A DNA stretch of 64,000 nucleotides from Citrobacter tructae (GTDB lineage Bacteria; Pseudomonadota; Gammaproteobacteria; Enterobacterales; Enterobacteriaceae): the NCBI RefSeq assembly GCF_004684345.1, contig NZ_CP038469.1:3596001-3660000 (forward strand), given 5' to 3'. Positions 8,641 through 17,186 of the stretch are shown here, piece after piece (position 1 is the stretch's first letter; each line of letters starts with the position of its first letter). The notes under the pieces were generated by a model. It was not told the origin of the DNA, did not search any database, and saw nothing but the letters and a program-made list of their open reading frames with translations. Both the position numbers and the translations under genes were made by a program.

Positions 8641-9921
8641 TTAAGCGGGGCGTGCGCCAACCGGAATTTGGGTATTATTAGCAGGCTTAACAATTAAAGT
8701 TAGCCACACTGAGACAAAAAGCGCTACCCCCATAAAAATGTACGAGGCGGACGGGCTGCCGGTGGTGCCATTGAGGTAGCCGACAAACCAGGAACCAAAG
8801 AATGAGCCTAGCGCGCCCATACTGTTGATTAGCGCCATGGCGCCCCCAGCGACGTTACGCGGCAGCATTTCAGGAATGATGGCAAAGAAAGGACCATAAG
8901 GGGCGTACATTGCCGCACCCGCAATCACCAACAAGGTGTAAGAAACCCAGAAGTGGTCTGCGCCAACGGCCCAGGAGCCGATAAAGGCGCAAGCGGCGAT
9001 CAGTAACAGCGGCCAGACAAACAGTTTACGGTTTTGCAGCTTATCGGAAGCCCAAGAGGCCAGGATCATAGCTACAGTCGCAGCCAGATACGGGACCGAG
9101 GAAAGCCAGCCCACTTCCACCATACCCAGATTTTCGCCGCCGCTGCGGATGATGGACGGTAGCCACAACACAAAACCGTAGACGCCAATACTCCAGGCAA
9201 AGTACTGCATACATAACAGGATCACATTGCGTGAGCGGAAAGCCTCACCGTAGTTACGTACAGCCTTAATGCCCTGCTGCTCCTTTTCCAGTTGTGCCTG
9301 CAGCGCGCTTTTTTCGGCTTCCGTCAGCCAGCCCACCTGGGACGGTTTATCTTTGACCAGTACCCACCAGCAGAACGCCCAGATGACAGCCGGAAAGCCC
9401 TCAATGATGAACATTTCACGCCAGCCAAGCGCCTGAATCAGATAACCGGAAACGACTGACATCCACAGCACGGTGACCGGGTTGCCAAGGATCAGGAAGG
9501 TGTTGGCGCGTGAACGCTCAGATTTGGTAAACCAGTTGCTGATATAAATCAGCATTGCGGGCATGACGGCAGCTTCTACGACACCGAGAATAAAGCGAAT
9601 GGCGGCGAGCATGGGAATATTACTGACCATGCCAGTCAATGATGCGCAACCGCCCCACAGAATCAAGCAGATAAAAATCAGTTTTCGTACGCTGCGACGC
9701 TCAGCGTAAATCGCACCGGGGATCTGGAAGAAGAAATAGCCGAGGAAAAACAGTGCGCCCAGCAGGGAAGAGATCCCTTTTGTAATGCCGAGATCCTCGT
9801 TAATGCCTGCGGCGGAGGCGAAACTGAAGTTCGCACGGTCGAGGTACGCCAGACTATACGTGATAAACACGATCGGCATGATGTACCACCAGCGTTTTGC
9901 TGCATTGGTTGAGCTATTCAT
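8641..9921 (-). CDS. kguT: MFS transporter, probable 2-ketogluconate permease (KguT-like)
   Basis: This is a 426-residue major facilitator of the anion:cation symporter (ACS) family with twelve predicted membrane segments. The signature LDRANFSFASAAGINEDLGI lies after segment 1, as in hexuronate, glucarate and 2-ketogluconate carriers. GAGGG precedes the start. It stands between the sugar kinase and ghrB in one operon. The arrangement epimerase-kinase-transporter-reductase is that of kguE-kguK-kguT-kguD in Pseudomonas, which is the basis of the substrate call. Another sugar acid is possible. Confidence 0.75.
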   Translation of the reverse strand: MNSSTNAAKRWWYIMPIVFITYSLAYLDRANFSFASAAGINEDLGITKGISSLLGALFFLGYFFFQIPGAIYAERRSVRKLIFICLILWGGCASLTGMVSNIPMLAAIRFILGVVEAAVMPAMLIYISNWFTKSERSRANTFLILGNPVTVLWMSVVSGYLIQALGWREMFIIEGFPAVIWAFCWWVLVKDKPSQVGWLTEAEKSALQAQLEKEQQGIKAVRNYGEAFRSRNVILLCMQYFAWSIGVYGFVLWLPSIIRSGGENLGMVEVGWLSSVPYLAATVAMILASWASDKLQNRKLFVWPLLLIAACAFIGSWAVGADHFWVSYTLLVIAGAAMYAPYGPFFAIIPEMLPRNVAGGAMALINSMGALGSFFGSWFVGYLNGTTGSPSASYIFMGVALFVSVWLTLIVKPANNTQIPVGARPA

Positions 9922-9983
9922 AGACTGCCCTCTGATTATGCTGTTACGCCGCTTCTGTATGTAGGGTACAGAGCGGCCTGGGT

Positions 9984-10922
9984 TTATTCCCCTAGTTGTT
10001 CACGTGTGGGTAATCCTTCGCTGTCGCCCTGAACCTGAATGGCTAGTGCGCCAATTTTGTTGCCTCGGGTCACCGCCTGATGCAGAGAGCAACCTTCCAG
10101 CAGGGCGCTGATGATGCCAACGGCAAAGCCGTCGCCTGCGCCGACCGTGTCGACCACGTTGTCGACTTTCACCGGTGCAACGCAACCCTGCTCACCGCTG
10201 TTGCTTTTATACCAGGCACCATCAGCCCCGGTTTTGATGATCACCGCCTTCACGCCGTGGCGCAGATAAAAGTCTGCGATGGCTTCTGGTGTTTGCTGTC
10301 CGGTTAAAATCATGCCTTCTTTTAACCCTGGTAATACCCAATCAGCCTGGAATGCCAGCCGGTTGAGTTTCTCCACCATCTCGGCTTCGCTTTTCCACAA
10401 CACCGGTCGCAAATTTGGATCGAACGAGATAGTCTTGCCCTGGGCTTTCATGGTGCGGGCGGCATGTGCCAGTAGTTCATATGAACTGGCAGACAGCGCG
10501 GCGGCAACGCCGCTCAGGTGCAGATGGCGCGCGCTGGAAAAGTATCCGTCGTGATAATCCTCAACGCTGAGATGGCTGGCGGCAGAGCCTTTGCGAAAAT
10601 ACTCCACAATGGGATCGGTTCCATTTTCGACTTTAGATTTAAGCTGAAAGCCCGTAGCGTAGCGCCCGTCCCGGGTAACTCCCTGCGCATCAATCCCTTC
10701 TTTTTCCAGCGACTTAACGATAAAACGGCCAAAGCTGTCGTTACCTACGCGGCTCACCCAGCCGACCTTCAGGCCCAGACGAGCAAGGCCGGTCGCCACG
10801 TTGAGTTCCGCGCCCGCGACGCGTTTGATAAACGGCTCCACATCTGCCAGCTCGCCGGTTTGCGTGGCGACAAACATCGCCATCGCCTCACCAATGGTGA
10901 CGACATCCAGTGAATTTTTCAT
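9984..10922 (-). CDS. kguK: PfkB-family sugar kinase, probable 2-ketogluconate kinase (KguK-like)
   Basis: This is a 312-residue ribokinase/PfkB-family kinase. Both signatures are present: the N-terminal GxxxN region AGAELNVATGLARLGLKVGWVSRVG and the C-terminal DTVGAGDGFAVG with the catalytic Asp. KDG kinases are close relatives, but the window already has a separate kdgK at 37.5 kb, and this gene lies in a kgu-like operon. It begins 3 bases after the kguE stop and takes its ribosome site (GGAG) from the kguE tail, which implies translational coupling. The product would be 2-keto-6-phosphogluconate. Confidence 0.75.
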   Translation of the reverse strand: MKNSLDVVTIGEAMAMFVATQTGELADVEPFIKRVAGAELNVATGLARLGLKVGWVSRVGNDSFGRFIVKSLEKEGIDAQGVTRDGRYATGFQLKSKVENGTDPIVEYFRKGSAASHLSVEDYHDGYFSSARHLHLSGVAAALSASSYELLAHAARTMKAQGKTISFDPNLRPVLWKSEAEMVEKLNRLAFQADWVLPGLKEGMILTGQQTPEAIADFYLRHGVKAVIIKTGADGAWYKSNSGEQGCVAPVKVDNVVDTVGAGDGFAVGIISALLEGCSLHQAVTRGNKIGALAIQVQGDSEGLPTREQLGE

Positions 10923-10925
10923 GCA

Positions 10926-11675
10926 TTACTCCTTCCGTAACAGATCGACGTAGTGACGGGTCACCGCCGTCAAATCTTGCCCTTCCAGGGGGAACTCAAT
11001 GCCACGTGGAACATCTGCGGGCAGTTTGTCTAACAGCGCCAGCCAGCGTGGCTCCGCTTGATCAGGAGGCACGGCACGGTAACTGTCGCGATGCGGTGCG
11101 GTGGCTTTTACATGAATATATCCAACGGCTGGGGCCAGGTGCTGTGCTGCCTCTTCCGGAGAGTCTCCAACCCACAGCCAGTTACCCATATCGAAGGTCA
11201 GGGATATTGGCAGGTTCTGTGTCTGACAGGCCTCGTTAAAGCGCTGCATCAGTTGCAGACGGCCGCAGGGCGTTTGATCGTTTTCGACAACCAGTTCCAT
11301 TCCGCTGTTGTCCAACCATTCACGCAAAACGTCAAACTGTCCGCTATGGGAAAAATGGCCGAGGGAGACTTTTAACCACAGCGCCTGCAGGGCTTGCGCT
11401 TCCAGGAGTAACTCTGGGAGGCGAGGATTAAGATTGCCATCTTCGAGGAACAGTGGTTCCGGGGCTGAGTAGCAGGCCAGCAGACCGAAAATTTCAATGG
11501 CGGAGGCCATCGTTGGCAGCGTTTTTAACTCGGCGTTGGTCAGCATCTCGCGGCGAATTTCGACGCCGTCTGCACCAGCTTCAGCAATGACGGGCAGCAT
11601 GGCGGTTTGCCCACCAGCAGCACGTACCTGGTCGTAGCCATAGGCGGCGGTGACCACCATAATTTTTCTTTTCAT
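10926..11675 (-). CDS. kguE: TIM-barrel sugar isomerase/epimerase, KguE-like
   Basis: This is a 249-residue AP-endonuclease-2/xylose-isomerase-like TIM barrel protein. Putative metal ligands are in ENDQTPCG, FDMGNW and YIHVKAT. It is the first gene of the presumed kgu operon and the one that directly follows the TGGAACCGGTTCCA operator. The exact role of KguE in 2-ketogluconate catabolism is poorly defined in Pseudomonas, so only family and pathway membership are claimed here. Confidence 0.72.
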   Translation of the reverse strand: MKRKIMVVTAAYGYDQVRAAGGQTAMLPVIAEAGADGVEIRREMLTNAELKTLPTMASAIEIFGLLACYSAPEPLFLEDGNLNPRLPELLLEAQALQALWLKVSLGHFSHSGQFDVLREWLDNSGMELVVENDQTPCGRLQLMQRFNEACQTQNLPISLTFDMGNWLWVGDSPEEAAQHLAPAVGYIHVKATAPHRDSYRAVPPDQAEPRWLALLDKLPADVPRGIEFPLEGQDLTAVTRHYVDLLRKE

Positions 11676-11713
11676 GGAAACTCCAAAACTTACGTTCTTG
11701 CTATAACGCTAGA

Positions 11714-11727
11714 TGGAACCGGTTCCA
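11714..11727. promoter_or_regulatory. PtxS/LacI-type operator upstream of kguE
   Basis: TGGAACCGGTTCCA is a perfect 14-bp palindrome with a central CG, the LacI-family operator form. It differs in two symmetric positions from TGAAACCGGTTTCA, the site bound by Pseudomonas PtxS. It lies 39 bases before the kguE ATG and about 50 bases after the regulator's stop. Control of this operon by the adjacent regulator is inferred. Confidence 0.8.
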
Positions 11728-11775
11728 AAGAAAAGCCAATGATGTCGAATTTATGATCACCATCACGAAGGAAAT

Positions 11776-12792
11776 TTAGCGGGCGGTAGAGCCGCGAACG
11801 ATCAATTCGCCAGAGAAAACCTGTTCCTGAATGGCATCTGAGCCGCCATCGATCCGGCGTACAACCTGCTCAACGGCGGTGTAGCCAATCTGCCATGTGG
11901 GTTGCTTTAATGTGGTGATACCGACGCCTGCCAGCTCGGCCCATTCCAGCTCGTCAAAACCGAGCAGGCCGATGTCACTGCCCCAGTTGAGGCCAATACG
12001 TTTCAGTGAGCGGGCTACCTGCAGCGTGAGCGCACCGTTGGCAGAAATAATGGCTTTACGCATTCCCCGATGCTGCTGATGAAACTGGCGCAGGGTGGCG
12101 TCCAGTTGCGTATTGTCCGTCAGTGGAACCTCAGCATTTTCGGCGATAACGCCAGGATATTGCGCCAGCGTGGCGCGAAAAGCACTCAGACGCTCGCGGC
12201 GGGTATTTACCATACCCAACGGCTCGCTGAGGAACAGAATAGCTTCAAACCCTTGTTCAAGCAGGTGTTCAGTGGCAACCGTCGCTGCCTGAGTATTATC
12301 CAGACCGACCATATCACAGGCGAAATCCGGGATCTTACGGTCAATCAGTACCATCGGCAGTGCAGACTGTTGCAGGCGGTTCAGCCCTTCTTCGCGCATG
12401 CCAACGGCGTTCACCACAATCCCCTCCACCTGGTAGCTGCGCAGCAGGTCGAGATAATGCTGCTCCTGGTCCACCTCGTTGTTGGTGTTACAAACCAGTG
12501 GGGTAAAGCCTTTTTCTCGACAGGCGGCTTCGATACCGCTTAGCACATTGACGGAGTAAGGATTGGTAATATCGGCGATTATCAGGCCAATCAGGCGGGT
12601 GCGACCGTGTTTCAGGCCTCGCGCCATCAGGCTGGGGCGATAGTCGAGATCGGCAATGGCGTGTTCAATGCGGGCCAGCAGCGCGTCGGAGAGCAGATGC
12701 TTTTCACCGTTGAGGTAGCGTGAAATGCTGGTCTTACCCGTTTTTGCGGCTTTTGCCACGTCGCTGATGGTGGCACGTGTTGATTTGCTCAT
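11776..12792 (-). CDS. LacI-family regulator, PtxS-like
   Basis: This is a 338-residue LacI/GalR repressor. The N-terminal HTH ATISDVAKAAKTGKTSISRYLNG is followed by the hinge RPSLMARGLKHGRTRLIGLI and a periplasmic-binding-protein-like effector domain. Its place upstream of kguEKT-ghrB and the PtxS-type palindrome suggest it responds to 2-ketogluconate. A longer frame starts at 12822, but the ATG at 12792 has AGGGAA about 8 bases upstream and starts right before the HTH. It may be a gluconate-type regulator of other specificity. Confidence 0.82.
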   Translation of the reverse strand: MSKSTRATISDVAKAAKTGKTSISRYLNGEKHLLSDALLARIEHAIADLDYRPSLMARGLKHGRTRLIGLIIADITNPYSVNVLSGIEAACREKGFTPLVCNTNNEVDQEQHYLDLLRSYQVEGIVVNAVGMREEGLNRLQQSALPMVLIDRKIPDFACDMVGLDNTQAATVATEHLLEQGFEAILFLSEPLGMVNTRRERLSAFRATLAQYPGVIAENAEVPLTDNTQLDATLRQFHQQHRGMRKAIISANGALTLQVARSLKRIGLNWGSDIGLLGFDELEWAELAGVGITTLKQPTWQIGYTAVEQVVRRIDGGSDAIQEQVFSGELIVRGSTAR

Positions 12793-12868
12793 CGCTGATT
12801 TCCCTGGATTTAGTGTGAACACCTTAGCGTGAAAATCAACGATGGCAAGCGCTTCATACCGGATGTTG

Positions 12869-12897
12869 GCCGGGTGGGGGGAATGCCACCACCCGGC
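12869..12897. repeat. REP-like hairpin downstream of yiaD
   Basis: The arms GCCGGGTGG and CCACCCGGC form a perfect 9-bp stem with an 11-base loop. It sits just past the yiaD stop and before the LacI gene, and is likely a REP unit protecting the yiaD 3' end or terminating it. Confidence 0.7.
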
Positions 12898-12905
12898 ACA
12901 ACGAT

Positions 12906-13568
12906 TTACTGAATCGGGCTTAAGGTGATCTCTACGCGACGGTTCTGCGCTTTCCCTTCCGCAGTGCTGTTGCTGGCGATCGGATTTGCCGGGCCCATTC
13001 CGCGGGTGCGGATACGGTTGGCTTCCACACCCTGAGTGATCAGCGAGCTGGCGACGGAATCTGCGCGCTGCTGTGACAGACGCATATTCAGATCCTGGCT
13101 ACCCGTGCTGTCGGTGAAGCCCAACACGTTGACTGCGGTTTTGTTGTACTCTTTAAGCACCATTGCCACGCCGGTCAGGGTGTTTGCACCGGCTGGTTTC
13201 AGATTGGCACTGCTGCTGTCGAAGGTGACGTTGTTTGGCATATTCAGAATGATGTTATCGCCACTGCGCGTCACGCTCACGCCGGTTCCCTGCATTTTTT
13301 CACGCAGTTTTGCTTCCTGCACGTCCATGTAGTAACCGATACCGCCGCCAACGGCAGCCCCTGCGGCAGCGCCAATCAGCGCACCTTTGCCGCGATCTTT
13401 CTTCGACGAGGAGAGAGCGCCAATACCTGCGCCTACCAGCGAACCAATACCCGCACCCATGCCGGATTTACCCGCTTCGCGCTCACCGGTATACGGGTTT
13501 GTGGTGCAACCGGAAACCGCCAGGGCGCCGCTCACGATGGCAGCAATCACAAATACACGTTTCTTCAT
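12906..13568 (-). CDS. yiaD: YiaD OmpA-family outer membrane lipoprotein
   Basis: This is a 220-residue lipoprotein. The signal peptide ends AVSGC (lipobox). A Gly-rich glycine-zipper segment follows (GMGAGIGSLVGAGIGAL and GALIGAAAGAAVGGGIGYY), then a C-terminal OmpA-like peptidoglycan-binding domain with GFTDSTGSQDLNMRLSQQRAD. In E. coli, YiaD overproduction suppresses a temperature-sensitive bamD allele, and the protein is proposed to tie the outer membrane to the wall. It is monocistronic and divergent from bisC. Confidence 0.94.
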   Translation of the reverse strand: MKKRVFVIAAIVSGALAVSGCTTNPYTGEREAGKSGMGAGIGSLVGAGIGALSSSKKDRGKGALIGAAAGAAVGGGIGYYMDVQEAKLREKMQGTGVSVTRSGDNIILNMPNNVTFDSSSANLKPAGANTLTGVAMVLKEYNKTAVNVLGFTDSTGSQDLNMRLSQQRADSVASSLITQGVEANRIRTRGMGPANPIASNSTAEGKAQNRRVEITLSPIQ

Positions 13569-13727
13569 CTTAATTCCTTAATGACTTTTTATTCTTTACC
13601 ACAGCGACCGTGGCGGTTGATTATGACGTGTGAACATGAAGAAAATTCCAGGGAAGACTCTGAAATTTGTAAGTAACATTGAACGGCATAATAAATAAGC
13701 CGTCACATCGCATTCAGGAGCGCCATT

Positions 13728-16061
13728 TTGGCTAATTCACCCGCACATTACTCGGTATTAACCGCCGCCCACTGGGGGCCTATTCTTGTTGAAACTGATG
13801 GCGACACCGTTTTCTCCTCTCGTGGGGCTCTACCCACCTCACAACCCAACTCGTTACAAAGCGTGGTGCGCGACCAGGTACACAGTAAAACGCGGGTGCG
13901 TTTCCCGATGGTGCGTAAAGGCTTTCTCGCCTCGCCGGAGAACCCGCAGGGCGTGCGCGGGCAAGATGAATTTGTTCGCGTGAGCTGGGATGAGGCGCTG
14001 AATCTGATCCATACGCAGCATAAACGCATTCGCGAAAGCTACGGTCCGGCCTCAATTTTTGCCGGTTCATACGGCTGGCGTTCGAACGGCGTGTTACACA
14101 AAGCTGCGACCTTGCTGCAGCGTTATATGGCGTTAGCGGGGGGTTATACCGGCCATCTGGGGGATTATTCAACGGGAGCAGCGCAGGCCATCATGCCGTA
14201 CGTAGTGGGCGGGAACGAAGTCTATCAGCAGCAGACCAGTTGGCCCGTGGTGCTGGAACACAGCGACGTGGTGGTGTTATGGAGTGCTAATCCGCTCAAT
14301 ACCTTGAAGATTGCCTGGAATGCCTCCGACGAACAGGGACTAAAGTACTTCGAAGCCTTGCGAAACAGTGGAAAACGGTTGATCTGCATCGATCCAATGC
14401 GATCGGAGAGCGTCGATTTCTTTGGTGACAAGATGGAGTGGATCGCCCCGCACATGGGAACCGATGTTGCCCTGATGCTCGGTATTGCCCATACGCTGGT
14501 GGAAAACGGCTGGCACGACGAGGCGTTTCTTGCCCGCTGTACCACAGGCTATGATCGGTTTGCCGACTATCTGCTGGGCAAATCTGACGACATCGCAAAA
14601 ACGGCAGAGTGGGCTGCGGAGATTTGCGGTATACCCGCGACAAAAATACGCGAACTTGCGGCGATATTTCACCAAAATACCACCATGCTGATGGCCGGAT
14701 GGGGTATGCAGCGCCAGCAGTACGGCGAGCAGAAACACTGGATGATCGTCACGCTGGCCGCCATGATCGGGCAAATTGGCACGCCTGGCGGTGGTTTTGG
14801 ACTTTCCTATCATTTTGCTAACGGCGGCAATCCGACGCGTCGCGCCGCAGTGCTTGCTTCAATGCAGGGCAGCGTTAAAGGCGGCACCGACGCGGTGGAT
14901 AAAATCCCGGTGGCGCGCATTGTTGAGGCACTGGAGAACCCCGATGGTTTTTACCAGCACAACGGTATGGATCGCCATTTTCCTGACATCCGTATGCTGT
15001 GGTGGGCGGGCGGGGCAAATTTCACCCATCATCAGGACACCAATCGTTTGATTCGCGCCTGGCAGAAGCCGGAACTGGTGGTGATCTCAGAGTGTTTCTG
15101 GACTGCTGCGGCGAAGCATGCCGATATTGTATTGCCCGCCACCACCTCTTTTGAACGTAATGATTTGACCATGACCGGCGATTACAGCAACCAGCACCTG
15201 GTGCCGATGAAGCAGGTTGTGCCGCCGCAGGATGAAGCACGCAATGATTTTGATGTCTTTGCCGAACTGAGTGAACGCTGGGAAGAGGGCGGTTATGAGC
15301 GGTTTACCGAAGGCAAAAACGAGATGGAATGGCTGGAGACTTTTTACAATATTGCCGGGCAGCGTGGGGCCAGTCAGCAGGTGACGTTGCCGCCTTTCAC
15401 GACGTTCTGGCAAGCCAATCAGCTCATCGAAATGCCGGAAAATTCCGCCAACGCACAGTTTATTCGCTTTGCTGATTTTCGCCGCGATCCGCAGGCGCAT
15501 CCGCTGAAAACGGACAGTGGCAAAATCGAAATCTTCTCGCAAAAGATTGCCGGTTACGGCTATGCGGATTGTGCGGGCCACCCGATGTGGCTTGAGCCGG
15601 AAGAATGGTTCGGCAATGCTGAACCCGAGCAGCTACAGGTACTTTCGGCCCATCCGGCGCACCGTTTGCACAGCCAGTTGAATTACAGCGCGTTACGCGA
15701 ACAGTATGCGGTGGCGGATCGCGAGCCGGTGACGATCCACCCGCTGGATGCGAAGGCGCGGGGAATTGCCGAGGGTGACACGGTCAGGGTATGGAATCAT
15801 CGCGGGCAAATTCTGGCCGGAGCGGTGGTGACGGCAGGCATCAAAGCGGGGGTGATTTGTATTCACGAAGGGGCGTGGCCGGATTTGGACCCGTCCGCCG
15901 GTGGCATTTGTAAGAATGGCGCAGTGAATGTGCTGACTTGCGATCTCCCCAGCTCGAGGCTGGGGAATGGCTGTGCGGGCAACACTGCGCTGGCGTGGCT
16001 GGAAAAGTACACCGGCCCCGCGCTGACGCTTACGGCGTTTGATCCGCCCGCCAGTTCATAA
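13728..16061 (+). CDS. bisC: Biotin sulfoxide reductase BisC, TTG start
   Basis: This is a molybdopterin (bis-MGD) oxidoreductase of the DMSO reductase family that reduces biotin-d-sulfoxide and free methionine-S-sulfoxide. The 777-residue length equals E. coli BisC. It has no Tat signal, consistent with a cytoplasmic enzyme. The family's Mo-Ser ligand motif GDYSTGAAQ is at about residue 148, and the C-terminal dinucleotide-binding domain has RLGNGCAGNTALAW. The start is TTG, supported by AGGAG 7 bases upstream and MANSPAHYSVLTAAHWGP matching E. coli. Its 3' end overlaps convergent yiaC by 32 bases. Confidence 0.95.
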   Translation: MANSPAHYSVLTAAHWGPILVETDGDTVFSSRGALPTSQPNSLQSVVRDQVHSKTRVRFPMVRKGFLASPENPQGVRGQDEFVRVSWDEALNLIHTQHKRIRESYGPASIFAGSYGWRSNGVLHKAATLLQRYMALAGGYTGHLGDYSTGAAQAIMPYVVGGNEVYQQQTSWPVVLEHSDVVVLWSANPLNTLKIAWNASDEQGLKYFEALRNSGKRLICIDPMRSESVDFFGDKMEWIAPHMGTDVALMLGIAHTLVENGWHDEAFLARCTTGYDRFADYLLGKSDDIAKTAEWAAEICGIPATKIRELAAIFHQNTTMLMAGWGMQRQQYGEQKHWMIVTLAAMIGQIGTPGGGFGLSYHFANGGNPTRRAAVLASMQGSVKGGTDAVDKIPVARIVEALENPDGFYQHNGMDRHFPDIRMLWWAGGANFTHHQDTNRLIRAWQKPELVVISECFWTAAAKHADIVLPATTSFERNDLTMTGDYSNQHLVPMKQVVPPQDEARNDFDVFAELSERWEEGGYERFTEGKNEMEWLETFYNIAGQRGASQQVTLPPFTTFWQANQLIEMPENSANAQFIRFADFRRDPQAHPLKTDSGKIEIFSQKIAGYGYADCAGHPMWLEPEEWFGNAEPEQLQVLSAHPAHRLHSQLNYSALREQYAVADREPVTIHPLDAKARGIAEGDTVRVWNHRGQILAGAVVTAGIKAGVICIHEGAWPDLDPSAGGICKNGAVNVLTCDLPSSRLGNGCAGNTALAWLEKYTGPALTLTAFDPPASS

Positions 16062-16470
16062 TCCACGTGGGATGATGTGTCTCTTCCTGCCATGCGCTGT
16101 CTTCAATACGAAAACCCAGCGCATGGTAGAAATTCACCGCCGATTGATTCTTCTGATAGACCTCAAGGCTGAGTAACGGAAAGCGCTGCTGAACGTGCTG
16201 CACCAGCGCTTTGCCGATCCCATTTCTGATGGCCGCTGGTGCCACAAACAGCGCGCCCAAAAAACGCTCTTCCATTATGCTGGCAAAGCCTTTTAGCTCC
16301 CCTTTTTCTTCCCAAACCCAGGTTTGTGCGGCGGGCATGTAGACGTCGCGCACGATGGGCTCACTCTCGCGCCAGTAGCGTTCTTCGATAAACGGGTGGG
16401 CATAAATCGTGCTTTCCATCCACAGCGCCAGAATCGGCGCCAGATCGTCAGGCGTTGATTGGCGAATCAT
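16030..16470 (-). CDS. yiaC: YiaC GNAT lysine acetyltransferase
   Basis: This is a 146-residue GNAT acetyltransferase. E. coli YiaC acetylates protein lysines. The acetyl-CoA loop is RNGIGKALVQHV, and the C-terminal half has LEVYQKNQSAVNFYHALGF. A longer frame opens at 16563, but the MIRQSTPDDL start at 16470 matches E. coli length and has GGGGT upstream. The gene starts 23 bases inside the 3' end of tag and ends inside the bisC 3' end, so three genes share coding sequence at their edges. Confidence 0.92.
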   Translation of the reverse strand: MIRQSTPDDLAPILALWMESTIYAHPFIEERYWRESEPIVRDVYMPAAQTWVWEEKGELKGFASIMEERFLGALFVAPAAIRNGIGKALVQHVQQRFPLLSLEVYQKNQSAVNFYHALGFRIEDSAWQEETHHPTWIMNWRADQTP

Positions 16471-17029
16471 GTTGACCCCCTGGGTAGCAAATACAGTCGG
16501 TGACATGGTCGTTGACCAGACCACATGCCTGCATAAAGGAGTAACAGATGGTGGTGCCGACAAACTTAAACCCGCGTTTTTTTAATGCTTTTGAAAGCGC
16601 GTCTGACGCAGGGGTTGAAGTGGGGATGTCGCTCAGGCTGGCGGCGCGCGTCAGTTGCGGTTGGTTATCCACGAATGACCAGACGAATTCGCTAAACGGT
16701 TCACCGTTTTGCGCCATCGCCAGATATGATCGTGCGTTGCCGATAATGGCCTGGATTTTTCCGCGGTGACGAATAATACCGGCATCCAGCATCAGCCTTT
16801 CCACATCGTCTTCGGTCATTGCCGCAACGGCGACAGGATCGAAATGGTGAAAAGCATGGCGGTAGTTTTCTCGTTTTTTAAGTACGGTTATCCAGGATAA
16901 TCCCGCCTGCTGGCCCTCCAGGCAGATCATCTCGAACAGCTTTTGACCGTCGGTTTCGGGGACGCCCCACTCCTTGTCGTGATAGGCAATGTATAGTGGA
17001 TCCTGACTGACCCAGCCGCAACGCTGCAT
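16448..17029 (-). CDS. tag: 3-methyladenine DNA glycosylase I (Tag)
   Basis: Tag is the constitutive glycosylase that removes 3-methyladenine from alkylated DNA. The 193-residue protein has the Tag zinc ligands: Cys in MQRCGW, His in AYHDKEWG, and the C-terminal His and Cys in NDHVTDCICYPG. The helix-hairpin-helix region carries ICLEGQQAGLSWITVLKKRENY. The C-terminus is a few residues longer than in E. coli (GGQHDSPINA). It overlaps the downstream yiaC start, which implies co-transcription. Confidence 0.95.
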   Translation of the reverse strand: MQRCGWVSQDPLYIAYHDKEWGVPETDGQKLFEMICLEGQQAGLSWITVLKKRENYRHAFHHFDPVAVAAMTEDDVERLMLDAGIIRHRGKIQAIIGNARSYLAMAQNGEPFSEFVWSFVDNQPQLTRAASLSDIPTSTPASDALSKALKKRGFKFVGTTICYSFMQACGLVNDHVTDCICYPGGQHDSPINA

Positions 17030-17186
17030 ATTCTTCCTCGCTGTTTTTACTGGCGTAAAAATTTCATTCGGCTCGCCTTGACGCGCCCGCTAAAAAGACA
17101 ATATTTAATACAGGGCTGATGGCCCGGTATCCTTCACACAATGACAATAATATCGCCGAATTCGGCTCTTTTCTGGAGTCGCGTTG

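Noticed and set aside
12847..12854. AAGCGCTT as an autoregulatory operator of the LacI-type gene
   Set aside because: The palindrome does not extend beyond 8 bases and differs from the operator at 11714, so it is likely chance.
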